This document shows, in pieces, positions 16,259 through 25,006 of a stretch of DNA of 64,000 bases. The stretch covers positions 1 to 64,000 of the forward strand of contig NZ_NSGH01000002.1 in NCBI RefSeq assembly GCF_002295105.1, read 5' to 3'. The notes below the pieces were generated by a model. It did no database searches and was not told where the DNA came from. It worked only from the letters and a program-made list of their open reading frames with translations. Numbering within the stretch: position 1 is the first letter of the stretch; every line of letters begins with the position of its first letter. The position numbers and the translations under genes are program-made. The DNA comes from Salimicrobium humidisoli. Lineage in GTDB: Bacteria > Bacillota > Bacilli > Bacillales > Halobacillaceae.

Positions 16259-17809
16259 ATGAATGAAAAAGGATTGAAACAAAGCAAACTTATTTATTGG
16301 GCGTCCGGTATCGTTTCTATTTGCGGCCTTATTTTCGAAGTGTTATTTGGAGCCCTCGGTTCCTATATTCTCGGGGACGGGGTGAAACAGTACACGCTTA
16401 CGATCAGCCTGTTCCTGACAGGAATGGGAGTGGGAGCAAGCATCAGCGAACGAGTGACGAAGGATCTTGTCGTCGCTTTTATCTGGACGGAGTTTCTCGT
16501 GGCGGTCGTTGGAGGTTTTTCCAGCTTTCTTATGTTCGGTATGACCGCTTTTGCTCCGGCGGGGTCCGACGCGCTTTTTCTTTACACTGTAACATTTACG
16601 ATCGGGGCTCTTACGGGTGTGGAGCTGCCGGTTCTTATACGTAAAGCGAATGATATCGGGGTCGAACTTAATAAAAGTACCGCCCGCGTACTCTTTTCCG
16701 ACTATGCCGGAGGGCTGGTCGGAGGATTGCTGTTCGCTTTCTATCTGCGCCCGGAAATGGGCATGGTAAAGACTGCGTTTTTCGTCGGGGTCATTAACCT
16801 GTCGGTCGCCGTTCTCGTATTATTTTATTTCAGGGAAGAAATTAAAAAGTTCTCTTTTCATCTGGGCAGTGCAATCTTTATCGGTATTCTTCTCATCAGC
16901 GGTCTGTTCTTCGGGGAGGAGCTCGCTTTCTCTTTTGAGCAGAAACTTTACAAAGATCCGATTCTTCATATGGAAAACACCTCTTATCAGAAGATGGTCC
17001 TTACAAAAGACGACGAAGACACCCGACTTTTTCTGGACGGAGCCCTGCAGTTCAGTTCCACTGATGAATACCGGTATCATGAGACGCTCGTACATCTTCC
17101 CATGGCCTACAAAGAGAACGTCCGGGACGTACTCGTGCTGGGAGGGGGAGACGGCATTGCCGTGAATGAACTGCTGAAGTACGAAGGGCTGGAATCGATC
17201 ACTCTTGTGGACCTCGACCCTGCTGTCGTCGATTTCGCTAAAGAAAACCCGCACCTCCGTGAGCTGAATGATGGTGCGCTTGACGATCCACTGGTCGATA
17301 TTCAGCATAAAGACGCCTTCAAGTATCTGAAAGCGACAGACAAACGTTTTGATACGGTGCTGATCGACCTGCCGGACCCCAACAATGAAAGTCTTAATAA
17401 GCTGTATACGAAAGAGTTCTATTCACTCGTAAGGAATCATCTGAGAGCCGACGGCGTGATGATGGCCCAGGCCACAAGCCCCGTCTTCGCTCCGGAGGTG
17501 TACTGGACCATCAACGAAACGGTGGAAGCGACGGATATGAATACGTACAACTTCCACGTCGACATACCGAGTTTCGGAAACTGGGGTTTCGTAATGGCTT
17601 CAAGAAAAGATGTGGATATCGAAAATATTTCAATAGATGTACCGACGGAATTCCTGAATGAGGAAATTGTTCCTGCGCTTACCGTGTTTGGAAAAGACGA
17701 AGACCGGGAAATCCTAGATAGTGACGGTCAGGTTAAGAACCTGGAACCTAATACATTAATCCACCCGAATCTTATTCAGAAATATGAGCAAGCGTGGAAA
17801 GATTACTAA
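16259..17809 (+). CDS. Membrane-fused spermidine-synthase-like aminopropyltransferase
   Basis: 516 residues in two parts. Residues 1-220 hold seven hydrophobic helices; residues about 235-516 form a spermidine-synthase fold. Seen: DEYRYHETLVHLPM (substrate-gate signature), VLGGGDG at about 293-299 (SAM-site glycine loop), VDLDPAVV, and IDLPDPN in place of the usual D-S-[ST]-DP catalytic loop, with the second Asp kept. It should transfer an aminopropyl group, or a related group, at the membrane face; the acceptor is unknown. It closes the PspA operon and is seven bases before the ORF of ytkL. speD, the source of decarboxylated SAM, is at 44.2 kb. Confidence 0.85.
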   Translation: MNEKGLKQSKLIYWASGIVSICGLIFEVLFGALGSYILGDGVKQYTLTISLFLTGMGVGASISERVTKDLVVAFIWTEFLVAVVGGFSSFLMFGMTAFAPAGSDALFLYTVTFTIGALTGVELPVLIRKANDIGVELNKSTARVLFSDYAGGLVGGLLFAFYLRPEMGMVKTAFFVGVINLSVAVLVLFYFREEIKKFSFHLGSAIFIGILLISGLFFGEELAFSFEQKLYKDPILHMENTSYQKMVLTKDDEDTRLFLDGALQFSSTDEYRYHETLVHLPMAYKENVRDVLVLGGGDGIAVNELLKYEGLESITLVDLDPAVVDFAKENPHLRELNDGALDDPLVDIQHKDAFKYLKATDKRFDTVLIDLPDPNNESLNKLYTKEFYSLVRNHLRADGVMMAQATSPVFAPEVYWTINETVEATDMNTYNFHVDIPSFGNWGFVMASRKDVDIENISIDVPTEFLNEEIVPALTVFGKDEDREILDSDGQVKNLEPNTLIHPNLIQKYEQAWKDY

Positions 17810-17824
17810 AGGAGGATGCTGAAC

Positions 17825-18505
17825 ATGAAAGTATTTTATCATGGACACGCAGTAGTGAAAGTCGAAACGGAGAAACATACCATTTTGATTGATCCTTACA
17901 TTTCCGAAAACGGCAATACCGATCTGAAAGCGGATGAAGCAAAAGCGGACGTTATTCTTCTGACTCACGGCCACAATGACCACGTCGGTGACACGTTTGA
18001 GATTGCTAAAAGAAATGACGCCCAGATAGTTGCTCCTTTTGAATTGGCCACGTATCTCGGCAATAAAGGTCTGGACGCCCATCCTATGTACATTGGTGGG
18101 GCTCACGAGTTTGATTTCGGTACAGTGAAACTTACTCAGGCTTTTCACGGTTCTTCCTATACAGAGGATGACGGCACTATCGTATATACTGGTATGCCTA
18201 CCGGTATTCTGCTGACGATTGACGGAAAAACTGTATATCACATGGGAGATACAGGTCTTTTCTCCGACATGAAGATGATCGGGGAAAGAAACGATATTGA
18301 CCTGGCATTCGTTCCGATCGGCGATAATTTTACCATGGGACCTGAGGATGCACTTACGGCAGCTGAATGGATCGGAGCTAAACAGGTAGTGCCGGTTCAC
18401 TACAATACTTTTGATCTGATTAATCAGGACGGAGAAGCTTTTGCTTCTAAAGTCAAACCCGGAAAAGGTAAGGCTCTCAAACCTGGAGAATATATCGAAC
18501 TGTAA
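17825..18505 (+). CDS. ytkL: UPF0173 metal-dependent hydrolase YtkL
   Basis: 226 residues of the metallo-beta-lactamase fold. Metal ligands are visible: [10 protein letters not shown] (HxHxDH) near residue 48, a later His in QAFHGSS, HMGDTG, and VPVHYNTF near the C-terminus. The ATG at 17825 is chosen because AAAGGAGG lies nine bases before it. It directly follows the aminopropyltransferase gene and may be co-transcribed with it, but ytkL also occurs without the PspA cluster in Bacillus, so no functional link is claimed. Substrate unknown. Confidence 0.9.
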   Translation: MKVFYHGHAVVKVETEKHTILIDPYISENGNTDLKADEAKADVILLTHGHNDHVGDTFEIAKRNDAQIVAPFELATYLGNKGLDAHPMYIGGAHEFDFGTVKLTQAFHGSSYTEDDGTIVYTGMPTGILLTIDGKTVYHMGDTGLFSDMKMIGERNDIDLAFVPIGDNFTMGPEDALTAAEWIGAKQVVPVHYNTFDLINQDGEAFASKVKPGKGKALKPGEYIEL

Positions 18506-18514
18506 TATCACCAC

Positions 18515-18552
18515 AACCCGGTCGCTTCTGAAGAAAGCGGCCGGGTTTTTTT
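18515..18552 (+). terminator. Terminator of ytkL
   Basis: AACCCGGTCGCTT pairs with AAGCGGCCGGGTT, followed by seven T. This ends the PspA-ytkL transcription unit. Confidence 0.9.
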
Positions 18553-18630
18553 AAACTCGGTGCAGCTGTGATTTACTGAAAATACATAATAATTCTTTTG
18601 ATAAGGGGAGCGGGCGGGACCTGTTCGAAA

Positions 18631-18659
18631 TTGAACTATAACTGTATCACTAGTATAAT
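18631..18659 (+). promoter_or_regulatory. Sigma-A promoter of ytoI
   Basis: TTGAAC (18631-18636), 17-bp spacer, perfect TATAAT (18654-18659). The -10 lies inside nested inverted repeats. Confidence 0.8.
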
Positions 18660-18690
18660 AACAATTATACTTGTAAATACTAGTACAGTT
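18640..18690. promoter_or_regulatory. Nested palindromic operator over the ytoI promoter
   Basis: Three inverted repeats are stacked: AACTGTA (18640-18646) with TACAGTT (18684-18690), ACTAGTAT (18649-18656) with ATACTAGT (18677-18684), and GTATAAT (18653-18659) with ATTATAC (18664-18670). They cover the -10 and the start site, as expected of a repressor site. YtoI itself has a DNA-binding domain, so autoregulation is the simplest guess. Confidence 0.6.
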
Positions 18691-18707
18691 AGGGAGAAGG
18701 TGAGCGT

Positions 18708-20021
18708 TTGACTACGAAACATGAGCAGATTTTAAATCACATAGATTCTTTGAGCATAGGGAGTAAAATTTCCGTACGCCGTATTGCCAAGGAAATGCAG
18801 GTGAGTGAAGGTACGGCTTATCGTGCAATCAAGGAAGCGGAAAATCAGAAACTTGTCAGTACGATTGAACGGGTCGGTACGATCAGAATAGAACAGAAGA
18901 AAAAAGAGAACATCGAACGCCTGACTTTTGCAGAGATTGTGAATATCGTAGACGGCCAGGTAATGGGCGGAAGAAAAGGCCTGTATAAAACGCTCAATAA
19001 GTTCGTCATAGGTGCTATGAAACTCGATGCTATGATGAGGTACACGGAAGCGGGCTCTCTGCTTATCGTAGGGAATCGTACGAACGCTCATGAATTAGCA
19101 GTTCAGGAAGGTGCGGCCGTTCTTGTGACGGGAGGGTTTGACACCTCGGATGAAGTGAAGCAGCTGGCGGATGAGAAAGAATTACCGGTCATTTCCACCA
19201 GTTATGACACATTTACGGTAGCCGCCATGATCAACAGAGCGATTTACGACCAGATGATCAAGAAAGAAATTGTTCTGGTAGAGGATATATATACTCCACT
19301 GGAGGATTCAAAATTTTTATCATCGAACGACAGCACTTCCAAGTGGCATTCCCTGAACAGGGAAACGGGACACAGCCGGTATCCGGTAGTCGATATGCAG
19401 AACAGAGTAGTCGGTATCGTGACATCTAAAGATATTGTGGGAGAAGATGAAAATACTCTCGTGGAAAAGGTGATGACGAGGAACCCGATGACAGTCACTG
19501 TGAACACTTCTCTCGCGAATGCCGCCCACATGATGGTGTGGGAAGGAATCGAATTGATGCCCGTCGTCGATTCGCTGAGGGAAATTCAGGGCATCATCTC
19601 CAGACAGGACGTACTTAAAGCGCTTCAAAATATCCAGAGACAGCCTCAGGTGGGTGAAACGATCGATGACCTGATCACCAGTCAGCTGACACATATTACC
19701 GACGAAGAGGGCACGTACACGCTGAAAACGAAAGTTACCCCGCAGATGACGAACCAGCTCGGTACGATGTCGTATGGTGTATTCACCGCTTTGATAACGG
19801 AGGCTTCCAGCCATCTTCTGACACGGCAGAAGAAAGGGGATCTGGTTGTCGAAAACATTTCCGTCTACTTCATAAAGCCGGTGCAGCTCGAGAGTGAAGT
19901 GGAGATTCATCCCCGGGTGCTTGAAGCCGGGAGGAAACTCGCCAAGCTGGATGTAGAAGTCTATCATGAAGGCAGCCTTGTCGGAAAAGCGCTGCTGATG
20001 GCCCAGCTGATCGATAAATAA
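18708..20021 (+). CDS. ytoI: YtoI: HTH-DRTGG-CBS-hotdog regulator
   Basis: 437 residues with four parts: a helix-turn-helix (about 5-55, VRRIAKEMQVSEGTAYRAI), a DRTGG domain (about 70-180), a pair of CBS domains (about 195-310; PVVDMQNRVVGIVTSKDI and LMPVVDSLREIQGIISRQD), and a C-terminal hotdog fold (about 330-437). CBS pairs bind adenine nucleotides, and hotdog folds bind acyl-thioesters, as in FapR. The layout therefore suggests a transcription regulator sensing energy and acyl-CoA (inference). TTG start with GAGAAGGTG upstream. It faces ytpI and shares a terminator with it. Confidence 0.88.
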   Translation: MTTKHEQILNHIDSLSIGSKISVRRIAKEMQVSEGTAYRAIKEAENQKLVSTIERVGTIRIEQKKKENIERLTFAEIVNIVDGQVMGGRKGLYKTLNKFVIGAMKLDAMMRYTEAGSLLIVGNRTNAHELAVQEGAAVLVTGGFDTSDEVKQLADEKELPVISTSYDTFTVAAMINRAIYDQMIKKEIVLVEDIYTPLEDSKFLSSNDSTSKWHSLNRETGHSRYPVVDMQNRVVGIVTSKDIVGEDENTLVEKVMTRNPMTVTVNTSLANAAHMMVWEGIELMPVVDSLREIQGIISRQDVLKALQNIQRQPQVGETIDDLITSQLTHITDEEGTYTLKTKVTPQMTNQLGTMSYGVFTALITEASSHLLTRQKKGDLVVENISVYFIKPVQLESEVEIHPRVLEAGRKLAKLDVEVYHEGSLVGKALLMAQLIDK

Positions 20022-20024
20022 ACA

Positions 20025-20051
20025 CAAAAAAAGCCGCTTTGAAAGCGGCTT
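20025..20051. terminator. Terminator between ytoI and ytpI
   Basis: AAGCCGCTTT / AAAGCGGCTT hairpin. It is flanked by A8 on the left, so on the minus strand it has a strong T-run and ends ytpI; it may also stop ytoI transcripts. Confidence 0.8.
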
Positions 20052-20359
20052 TAAGTTTCTTCGACCCGTTTATATTCATTTTTGTAGTGACGTGCTGCCC
20101 TCCAGCCGTGCATGAGCTGCAAAACGCCGAGGACGATAAATAATATACCGATGAACAGCGACAGCCTCGTCTCATAATACAGGTACTGGGCCGCTCCGAA
20201 ACTTACGACGAAGATGCCGAGAAAGAATTTTGCGATACTGTTATAATACTGCTGGGTGACCGGATGTTCCGTGCGTGTAATCATTACTTTGTTATAAATG
20301 TATAGTACAATGGAGGTAATGACGAAAGCGATAAGAAGAAACATGAACATGAACATCAT
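20051..20359 (-). CDS. ytpI: YtpI-like small membrane protein
   Basis: 102 residues with three hydrophobic helices (about 3-22, 45-62 and 67-85) and a charged C-terminus (HYKNEYKRVEET). Place and sequence fit B. subtilis ytpI between ytoI and nrnA. AAGGA precedes a run of ATG codons, so the exact start among the first six codons is uncertain. Function unknown. Confidence 0.8.
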   Translation of the reverse strand: MMFMFMFLLIAFVITSIVLYIYNKVMITRTEHPVTQQYYNSIAKFFLGIFVVSFGAAQYLYYETRLSLFIGILFIVLGVLQLMHGWRAARHYKNEYKRVEET

Positions 20360-20440
20360 CCTTAAATAATTTTTTTCTATCGCCTATTTTAGCTTGTTTC
20401 TTTTTAAAATGCCAACATCTTTATCAGAAGGAGCCTTTTT

Positions 20441-21388
20441 ATGCATAAACAGATTAAAGATAAAATAGAATCATATCCGAAGATTATCATACACCGTCAC
20501 GTCCGCCCCGATCCCGATGCTCTCGGTTCACAGCTCGGCCTCAAAAAAATACTGCAGGATACATACCCGGAGAAAACGGTGCTGGCTGCCGGCGATGATG
20601 ACGAAGCATTCCGTTTTCTTGGGACTATGGATGACGTGGACGACGATGATTACAGAGGCGCCCTGGTAATCATTAACGACACGGCAAACCTTGAAAGAGT
20701 CGACGACGAAAGATATGAAAAAGGCGAGGCTCTCATTAAAATCGACCACCATCCGGTTGTGGACGAGTATGGAGATATTCAGTGGGTGGAGACCCATTCC
20801 AGTTCCACGAGCGAAATGATTTACGTGCTTGCTGCTCAAAACGCCGGATGGAAACTCTCAGAAGAAGCCGCCCGGCTGCTGTATGCGGGCATAATCGGAG
20901 ATACCGGGAGATTTCTTTTCCCGAGTACGACAGAACGGACGTTTGAAGCGGCTTCCGCACTGATTAAATATGACTTCGACCGTTCTGCTATGTACGATGA
21001 ACTTTATAAGACTTCTTTGAAGCTTGCAAGACTGAAAGGGTATATTCTGCAGAATGTCACTGTGTCGGACGAAGGACATGCAGCCATTCCGCTTTCAAAA
21101 GAAGTGCTGGAGCGTTTTGAAGTGGACCCTTCAGAAACCAGCCAGTTCGTGGGGATGCTTGGAGATATTGAGGGAATCCTTTCCTGGGTGTTCTTTGTAG
21201 AGGAAGAATCCGAAATAAGAGTCAGGTTCCGATCCAAAGGGCCTGTCATCAATAAACTCGCCGGGGAGTACCGGGGAGGAGGACATCCGATGGCTGCCGG
21301 TGCCAGAGCGGAGAGCTGGGAAGAGACGAAAAGGATAGAAGAGCAGTTGCAATCAATCTGCCGGGAATACCGGAAAGAAAATGGGTGA
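20441..21388 (+). CDS. nrnA: NrnA, oligoribonuclease and pAp phosphatase
   Basis: 315 residues, DHH-DHHA1 family. It degrades 2-5 nt RNA fragments and dephosphorylates 3'-phosphoadenosine 5'-phosphate. Seen: HRHVRPDPDALGS and KIDHHPV (metal ligands, DHH at about residue 100), and the DHHA1 GGGHPMAAGA near the C-terminus. AGAAGGAG precedes the ATG. It corresponds to B. subtilis ytqI and is followed by a terminator, so it is separated from dnaE. The ytrH and ytrI sporulation genes between nrnA and dnaE in B. subtilis are absent. Confidence 0.94.
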   Translation: MHKQIKDKIESYPKIIIHRHVRPDPDALGSQLGLKKILQDTYPEKTVLAAGDDDEAFRFLGTMDDVDDDDYRGALVIINDTANLERVDDERYEKGEALIKIDHHPVVDEYGDIQWVETHSSSTSEMIYVLAAQNAGWKLSEEAARLLYAGIIGDTGRFLFPSTTERTFEAASALIKYDFDRSAMYDELYKTSLKLARLKGYILQNVTVSDEGHAAIPLSKEVLERFEVDPSETSQFVGMLGDIEGILSWVFFVEEESEIRVRFRSKGPVINKLAGEYRGGGHPMAAGARAESWEETKRIEEQLQSICREYRKENG

Positions 21389-21407
21389 ACACACCCATTT
21401 TCTTTTT
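21377..21407 (+). terminator. Terminator of nrnA
   Basis: Perfect 11-bp stem GAAAATGGGTG / CACCCATTTTC with an AACA loop and five T. The stop codon lies within the stem-loop. Confidence 0.92.
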
Positions 21408-21556
21408 CGATACATAAAATCTTACAGCTGTCTCTTCTAAATAGTCCCGGGCCCTTTGTCGCCTTCCGGTAATATCCGGTCATTCTGCATACGGAGTGTA
21501 TATGACGACAGTGATCGAAATCGTTAGTATAATTCAGTTAGAAGGAGGTGGGAGTA

Positions 21557-24500
21557 ATGGGGTTTACTCACATAGGTATAAAAAGCGGGTACAGTCTTAT
21601 GAACAGTACCATTGATATACATGAACTCATAGACGAAGCTTACGGCCGGGGGATAAAAGCGCTCGGTCTGGTCGATGAAAAAAATATCAGTGCCTGGCTG
21701 TCGTTTTATAATGCCTGTATAGAAAAAAACATAACTCCTATCCTCGGCGTCGAACTCCCGGTGATACATAAAGGAGAGGAGTATCCGACTTTTCTGCTTG
21801 CCGCTTCGGAACAGGGGGCAGGAAACGTAATCGAAATCACAAGCAGGTACCACCTGGACGGACGAGTGGAACTGAACGGTATCGAAGGACTTGGGAATGA
21901 TGTAATTGCGATATGGAAGACGGGGGATACCCCTGTAGCGCAACAGATTACGGAAAACAGAAGAGGAGAAGTCGTCCCCGTATATCAGGAATTCGAATCC
22001 GTCTTTTCTTTAATGTTCGCAGGTGTCCATGCTTCAGAACTGCGACAGGAGCAGATGCTTCATGACCCTCTGAAGGCGTGGGCACAGGCAGGACTGATCA
22101 GCTGTACAGCCATCAGTGACGTGCATTTTCTAAAAGAAGAGGACAGAACGGCCTATGAAGTTATGCGGGCGATGGAGGCAGGCGAAGCTTTTAAAGCAGG
22201 GACATCTTCCCCTGCAGTAACTTGTCTCGAAGATCCTTCCCGGACAGAGTCATATTTCAGAAACTGGCCCGAGGTCATCAGGCATAACGAAACGATAGTG
22301 AACAAATGTGCTGTTTCTCTAACCCGCTCCCGTTCCCTTCTCCCTACCTATCCCCTTAAGGATGGGGACAGCAACGAATATTTAAGGGAACTGTGTGAGC
22401 AGGCGTTGCCGGAGAAGTACGGCGCTCATGCCGGGGGAGCAAAGGAACGGCTGGAACATGAGCTTGAAGTGATCACCTCCCGTAAATTCAGTGACTATTT
22501 CCTTATTGTGTGGGACTTCGTCAAATATGCGAAGGACAAGGGGATTAAAGTCGGTCCCGGCCGTGGTTCCGCTGCCGGGTCGATCGTAGCGTATCTGTTG
22601 AATATAACGACTGTGGACCCTTTGAAATACGGCCTCCTTTTTGAAAGATTCCTCAATCCGGAACGTCAGACCATGCCCGACATCGACATTGACTTTTCCG
22701 ATCACCGGCGTGATGAAGTGATTACATATGTACGGGAAAAATACGGAAAAGAAAGAGTGGCCCAGATTTGTACTTTCGGAACATTCGCAGCAAGGAGTAC
22801 GATACGGGAGGTAGGAAAAGCGCTGAAAGTGGAAGAAGAGGATATTGCGTATATACTGAAGCAGTTTCCCGGAAACCGTTCGCTTAACCTGGAACAGATT
22901 GTAAAACAGTCGGAACCTCTTAAGGAGTTTATAAGAAGTTCCGGTCAACTTCAGGCTCTGTTCAGAATCGGCACCAGAATCGAAGGACTGCCAAGACACG
23001 TCTCCACTCACGCGGCTGGTGTAGTTATCAGCGACTATCCTCTCGGTAGATATACCGGGATGATGGATCACGATGGTCCGGCACTGCTTACTCAGATGGC
23101 TATGGAGGACGTGGAGGCTTCCGGTCTTCTCAAAATGGATTTTCTCGGACTCAGGAATCTGTCTTTTCTTGAAAACATGGAAAAGAACATCAGAAAATAC
23201 GCCGATTCCGCATTTTCAATCCAGAGCATTCCGGAGGATGATGAAACTACCTACAGACAATTGGCGGAAGGAAAGACGAACGGGATTTTCCAGCTGGAGT
23301 CCAGAGGAATGAGGAAAGTACTGCAGCAGTTGAAGCCTGAACGTTTTGAAGATATCGTCGCCGTCAATGCCCTTTATCGTCCCGGACCGATGGATTTCAT
23401 TCCGGATTATGTGGAGCGAAAACACGGCAGGACCCCTGTCACTTATTTGCACGCGGATATTGAACCGATTCTCGAGGAGACATATGGGGTGCTCCTTTAC
23501 CAGGAACAAATAATGAAGGTTGCTCAGATCGTTGCCGGTTATTCTCTCGGGGAGGCGGATCTTTTCAGAAGGGCAGTGAGCAAAAAACAGGAAAATATTC
23601 TCAAAAATGAGGAGAGCCGATTTCTGAAAGGCGCTGAACAGGCTGGTTATAAGGAAGAGGTGGCGCGGGAGCTGTTCAGATGGATTGTGAAATTCTCCAA
23701 TTATGGATTCAACAAAAGCCATGCGGTAGCCTACAGCATCATTTCGTATAAACTTGCATATATTAAAACGCATTTTCCGGATTACTTCCTATCCGAACTG
23801 ATCAACAGCGCCGTAGGAGATAAAGAAAAAATAGCGAACTACGTACGTGAAGCAAAGCATGAGGGTATACGTGTACATCCGCCGTTCGTAAATGAGGCTT
23901 TTCCTCATACATCTGTCCGAAAAGGAAATATCATCCTCGGCTTCATGATGATAAAAGGCATCGGTTTTAAGATGGGCCGTTCCATAACGGAAGAGAGGCA
24001 GCGGGGGCGCTTTACGAATTTTTTCGAGTTCACGATGAGGGGGTCTTCCTACCTGGATCGGAACTCGATGGAAAATCTCATTAAGGCCGGCTGTTTTGAC
24101 CGTCTTCACTCGAACCGCGCAAGTTTACTTGCGAGCATCGACCAGGCGCTGGAACAAAGTGAGCTGTTCAGGGAATTCCAGGAAGATATAGGGTTCATTA
24201 CGGAATGGAGCGGAGGTCTCGTCCACAAAGACCCGCTTCCGGCCCTTACACGGCTGAATATGGAAAAAGAGGTGCTCGGAGCTGTCCTTTCTTCCCATCC
24301 CCTGGAGGGAGCGGGCAAAAGTCTGAGAAGGAATAATATAGAATTACTCGGCGCAGCTCTTATGAGAGAAAAAGGGTTCATTACCGTAGCCGCCGTCGTA
24401 GATAACGTCAGAGAAATACGGACGAAACGGGGAGAGAAAATGGCTTTTCTTTCATTGAGTGACGATAAAGAGGAGATGGACGCAGTGGTATTCCCCGAAA

Positions 24501-24856
24501 CGTACCGTACCTGCAGCTCCTGGCTGGACGAGGACATGATCGTAGTGATCGGCGGAAAAATACAGGAACGCCGGGGAGAGAAACAGCTTCAGGCACAAAG
24601 TATACGTCCTTTGCAGGAGACGAGTGAAATCTTCATTAAGACAGAAAAAAAGCGGTATACGGAAGTTCTCGAATTTATGAAAACCCTGGCCCGTGATCAC
24701 CCGGGAGAACAGGAAATATTTCTCTATATCGAAGAAGTGAAGAAAGTCTATAAAATGCCTTCCGGCTACGGAATTGATGTGAATGAAGAAGTACGGAAGC
24801 GTTTGGAAAAGAATTTCGGAAATGATAAATATGCTATAAGGCGCAGATGGCTCTGA
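21557..24856 (+). CDS. dnaE: DNA polymerase III alpha subunit DnaE
   Basis: 1099 residues from the ATG at 21557 (AAGGAGGTG eight bases before; an in-frame GTG three codons earlier overlaps it). N-terminal PHP domain from residue 1, then the C-family polymerase palm with GPGRGSAAGS and PDIDIDFSDHR (catalytic aspartates, about residues 375-385), fingers, tandem HhH, and a C-terminal OB fold (about 960-1040). DnaE extends RNA primers before handing over to PolC at the Bacillus fork. The PHP motif looks shortened (LVDEKNISAW), so proofreading by this domain is unlikely. Confidence 0.96.
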   Translation: MGFTHIGIKSGYSLMNSTIDIHELIDEAYGRGIKALGLVDEKNISAWLSFYNACIEKNITPILGVELPVIHKGEEYPTFLLAASEQGAGNVIEITSRYHLDGRVELNGIEGLGNDVIAIWKTGDTPVAQQITENRRGEVVPVYQEFESVFSLMFAGVHASELRQEQMLHDPLKAWAQAGLISCTAISDVHFLKEEDRTAYEVMRAMEAGEAFKAGTSSPAVTCLEDPSRTESYFRNWPEVIRHNETIVNKCAVSLTRSRSLLPTYPLKDGDSNEYLRELCEQALPEKYGAHAGGAKERLEHELEVITSRKFSDYFLIVWDFVKYAKDKGIKVGPGRGSAAGSIVAYLLNITTVDPLKYGLLFERFLNPERQTMPDIDIDFSDHRRDEVITYVREKYGKERVAQICTFGTFAARSTIREVGKALKVEEEDIAYILKQFPGNRSLNLEQIVKQSEPLKEFIRSSGQLQALFRIGTRIEGLPRHVSTHAAGVVISDYPLGRYTGMMDHDGPALLTQMAMEDVEASGLLKMDFLGLRNLSFLENMEKNIRKYADSAFSIQSIPEDDETTYRQLAEGKTNGIFQLESRGMRKVLQQLKPERFEDIVAVNALYRPGPMDFIPDYVERKHGRTPVTYLHADIEPILEETYGVLLYQEQIMKVAQIVAGYSLGEADLFRRAVSKKQENILKNEESRFLKGAEQAGYKEEVARELFRWIVKFSNYGFNKSHAVAYSIISYKLAYIKTHFPDYFLSELINSAVGDKEKIANYVREAKHEGIRVHPPFVNEAFPHTSVRKGNIILGFMMIKGIGFKMGRSITEERQRGRFTNFFEFTMRGSSYLDRNSMENLIKAGCFDRLHSNRASLLASIDQALEQSELFREFQEDIGFITEWSGGLVHKDPLPALTRLNMEKEVLGAVLSSHPLEGAGKSLRRNNIELLGAALMREKGFITVAAVVDNVREIRTKRGEKMAFLSLSDDKEEMDAVVFPETYRTCSSWLDEDMIVVIGGKIQERRGEKQLQAQSIRPLQETSEIFIKTEKKRYTEVLEFMKTLARDHPGEQEIFLYIEEVKKVYKMPSGYGIDVNEEVRKRLEKNFGNDKYAIRRRWL

Positions 24857-24872
24857 AATGGAGATGGATGCC

Positions 24873-24900
24873 TTTACACGCTTTGACGATTTGTTATAAT
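24873..24900 (+). promoter_or_regulatory. Sigma-A promoter of the malic enzyme gene
   Basis: TTTACA (24873-24878), 16-bp spacer, perfect TATAAT (24895-24900). The start would be near 24907, about 100 nt before the TTG codon. Confidence 0.65.
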
Positions 24901-24917
24901 TAAGAAGTCGAAAACCG

Positions 24918-24930
24918 GTGGTCAGACCAC
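24918..24930. promoter_or_regulatory. FadR/GntR-type operator downstream of the malic enzyme start site
   Basis: GTGGTC-A-GACCAC is a perfect 13-bp palindrome about +11 to +23 from the predicted start. Its core TGGTCAGACCA fits the TGGTNNGACCA-like sites of the FadR branch of GntR regulators. A regulator of that branch is encoded 1.4 kb downstream. Confidence 0.65.
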
Positions 24931-25006
24931 TTCAAATACACCTGTTTGATCTGTATGAAAGTAGAAGAATTCGTACCAATCCATTGAATCGAAGGAGTGT
25001 GGTCTT

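Noticed and set aside
18640-18690. FapR binding site
   Set aside because: The ACTAGTAC part recalls the FapR consensus, but the spacing and symmetry do not fit; a YtoI site is simpler.
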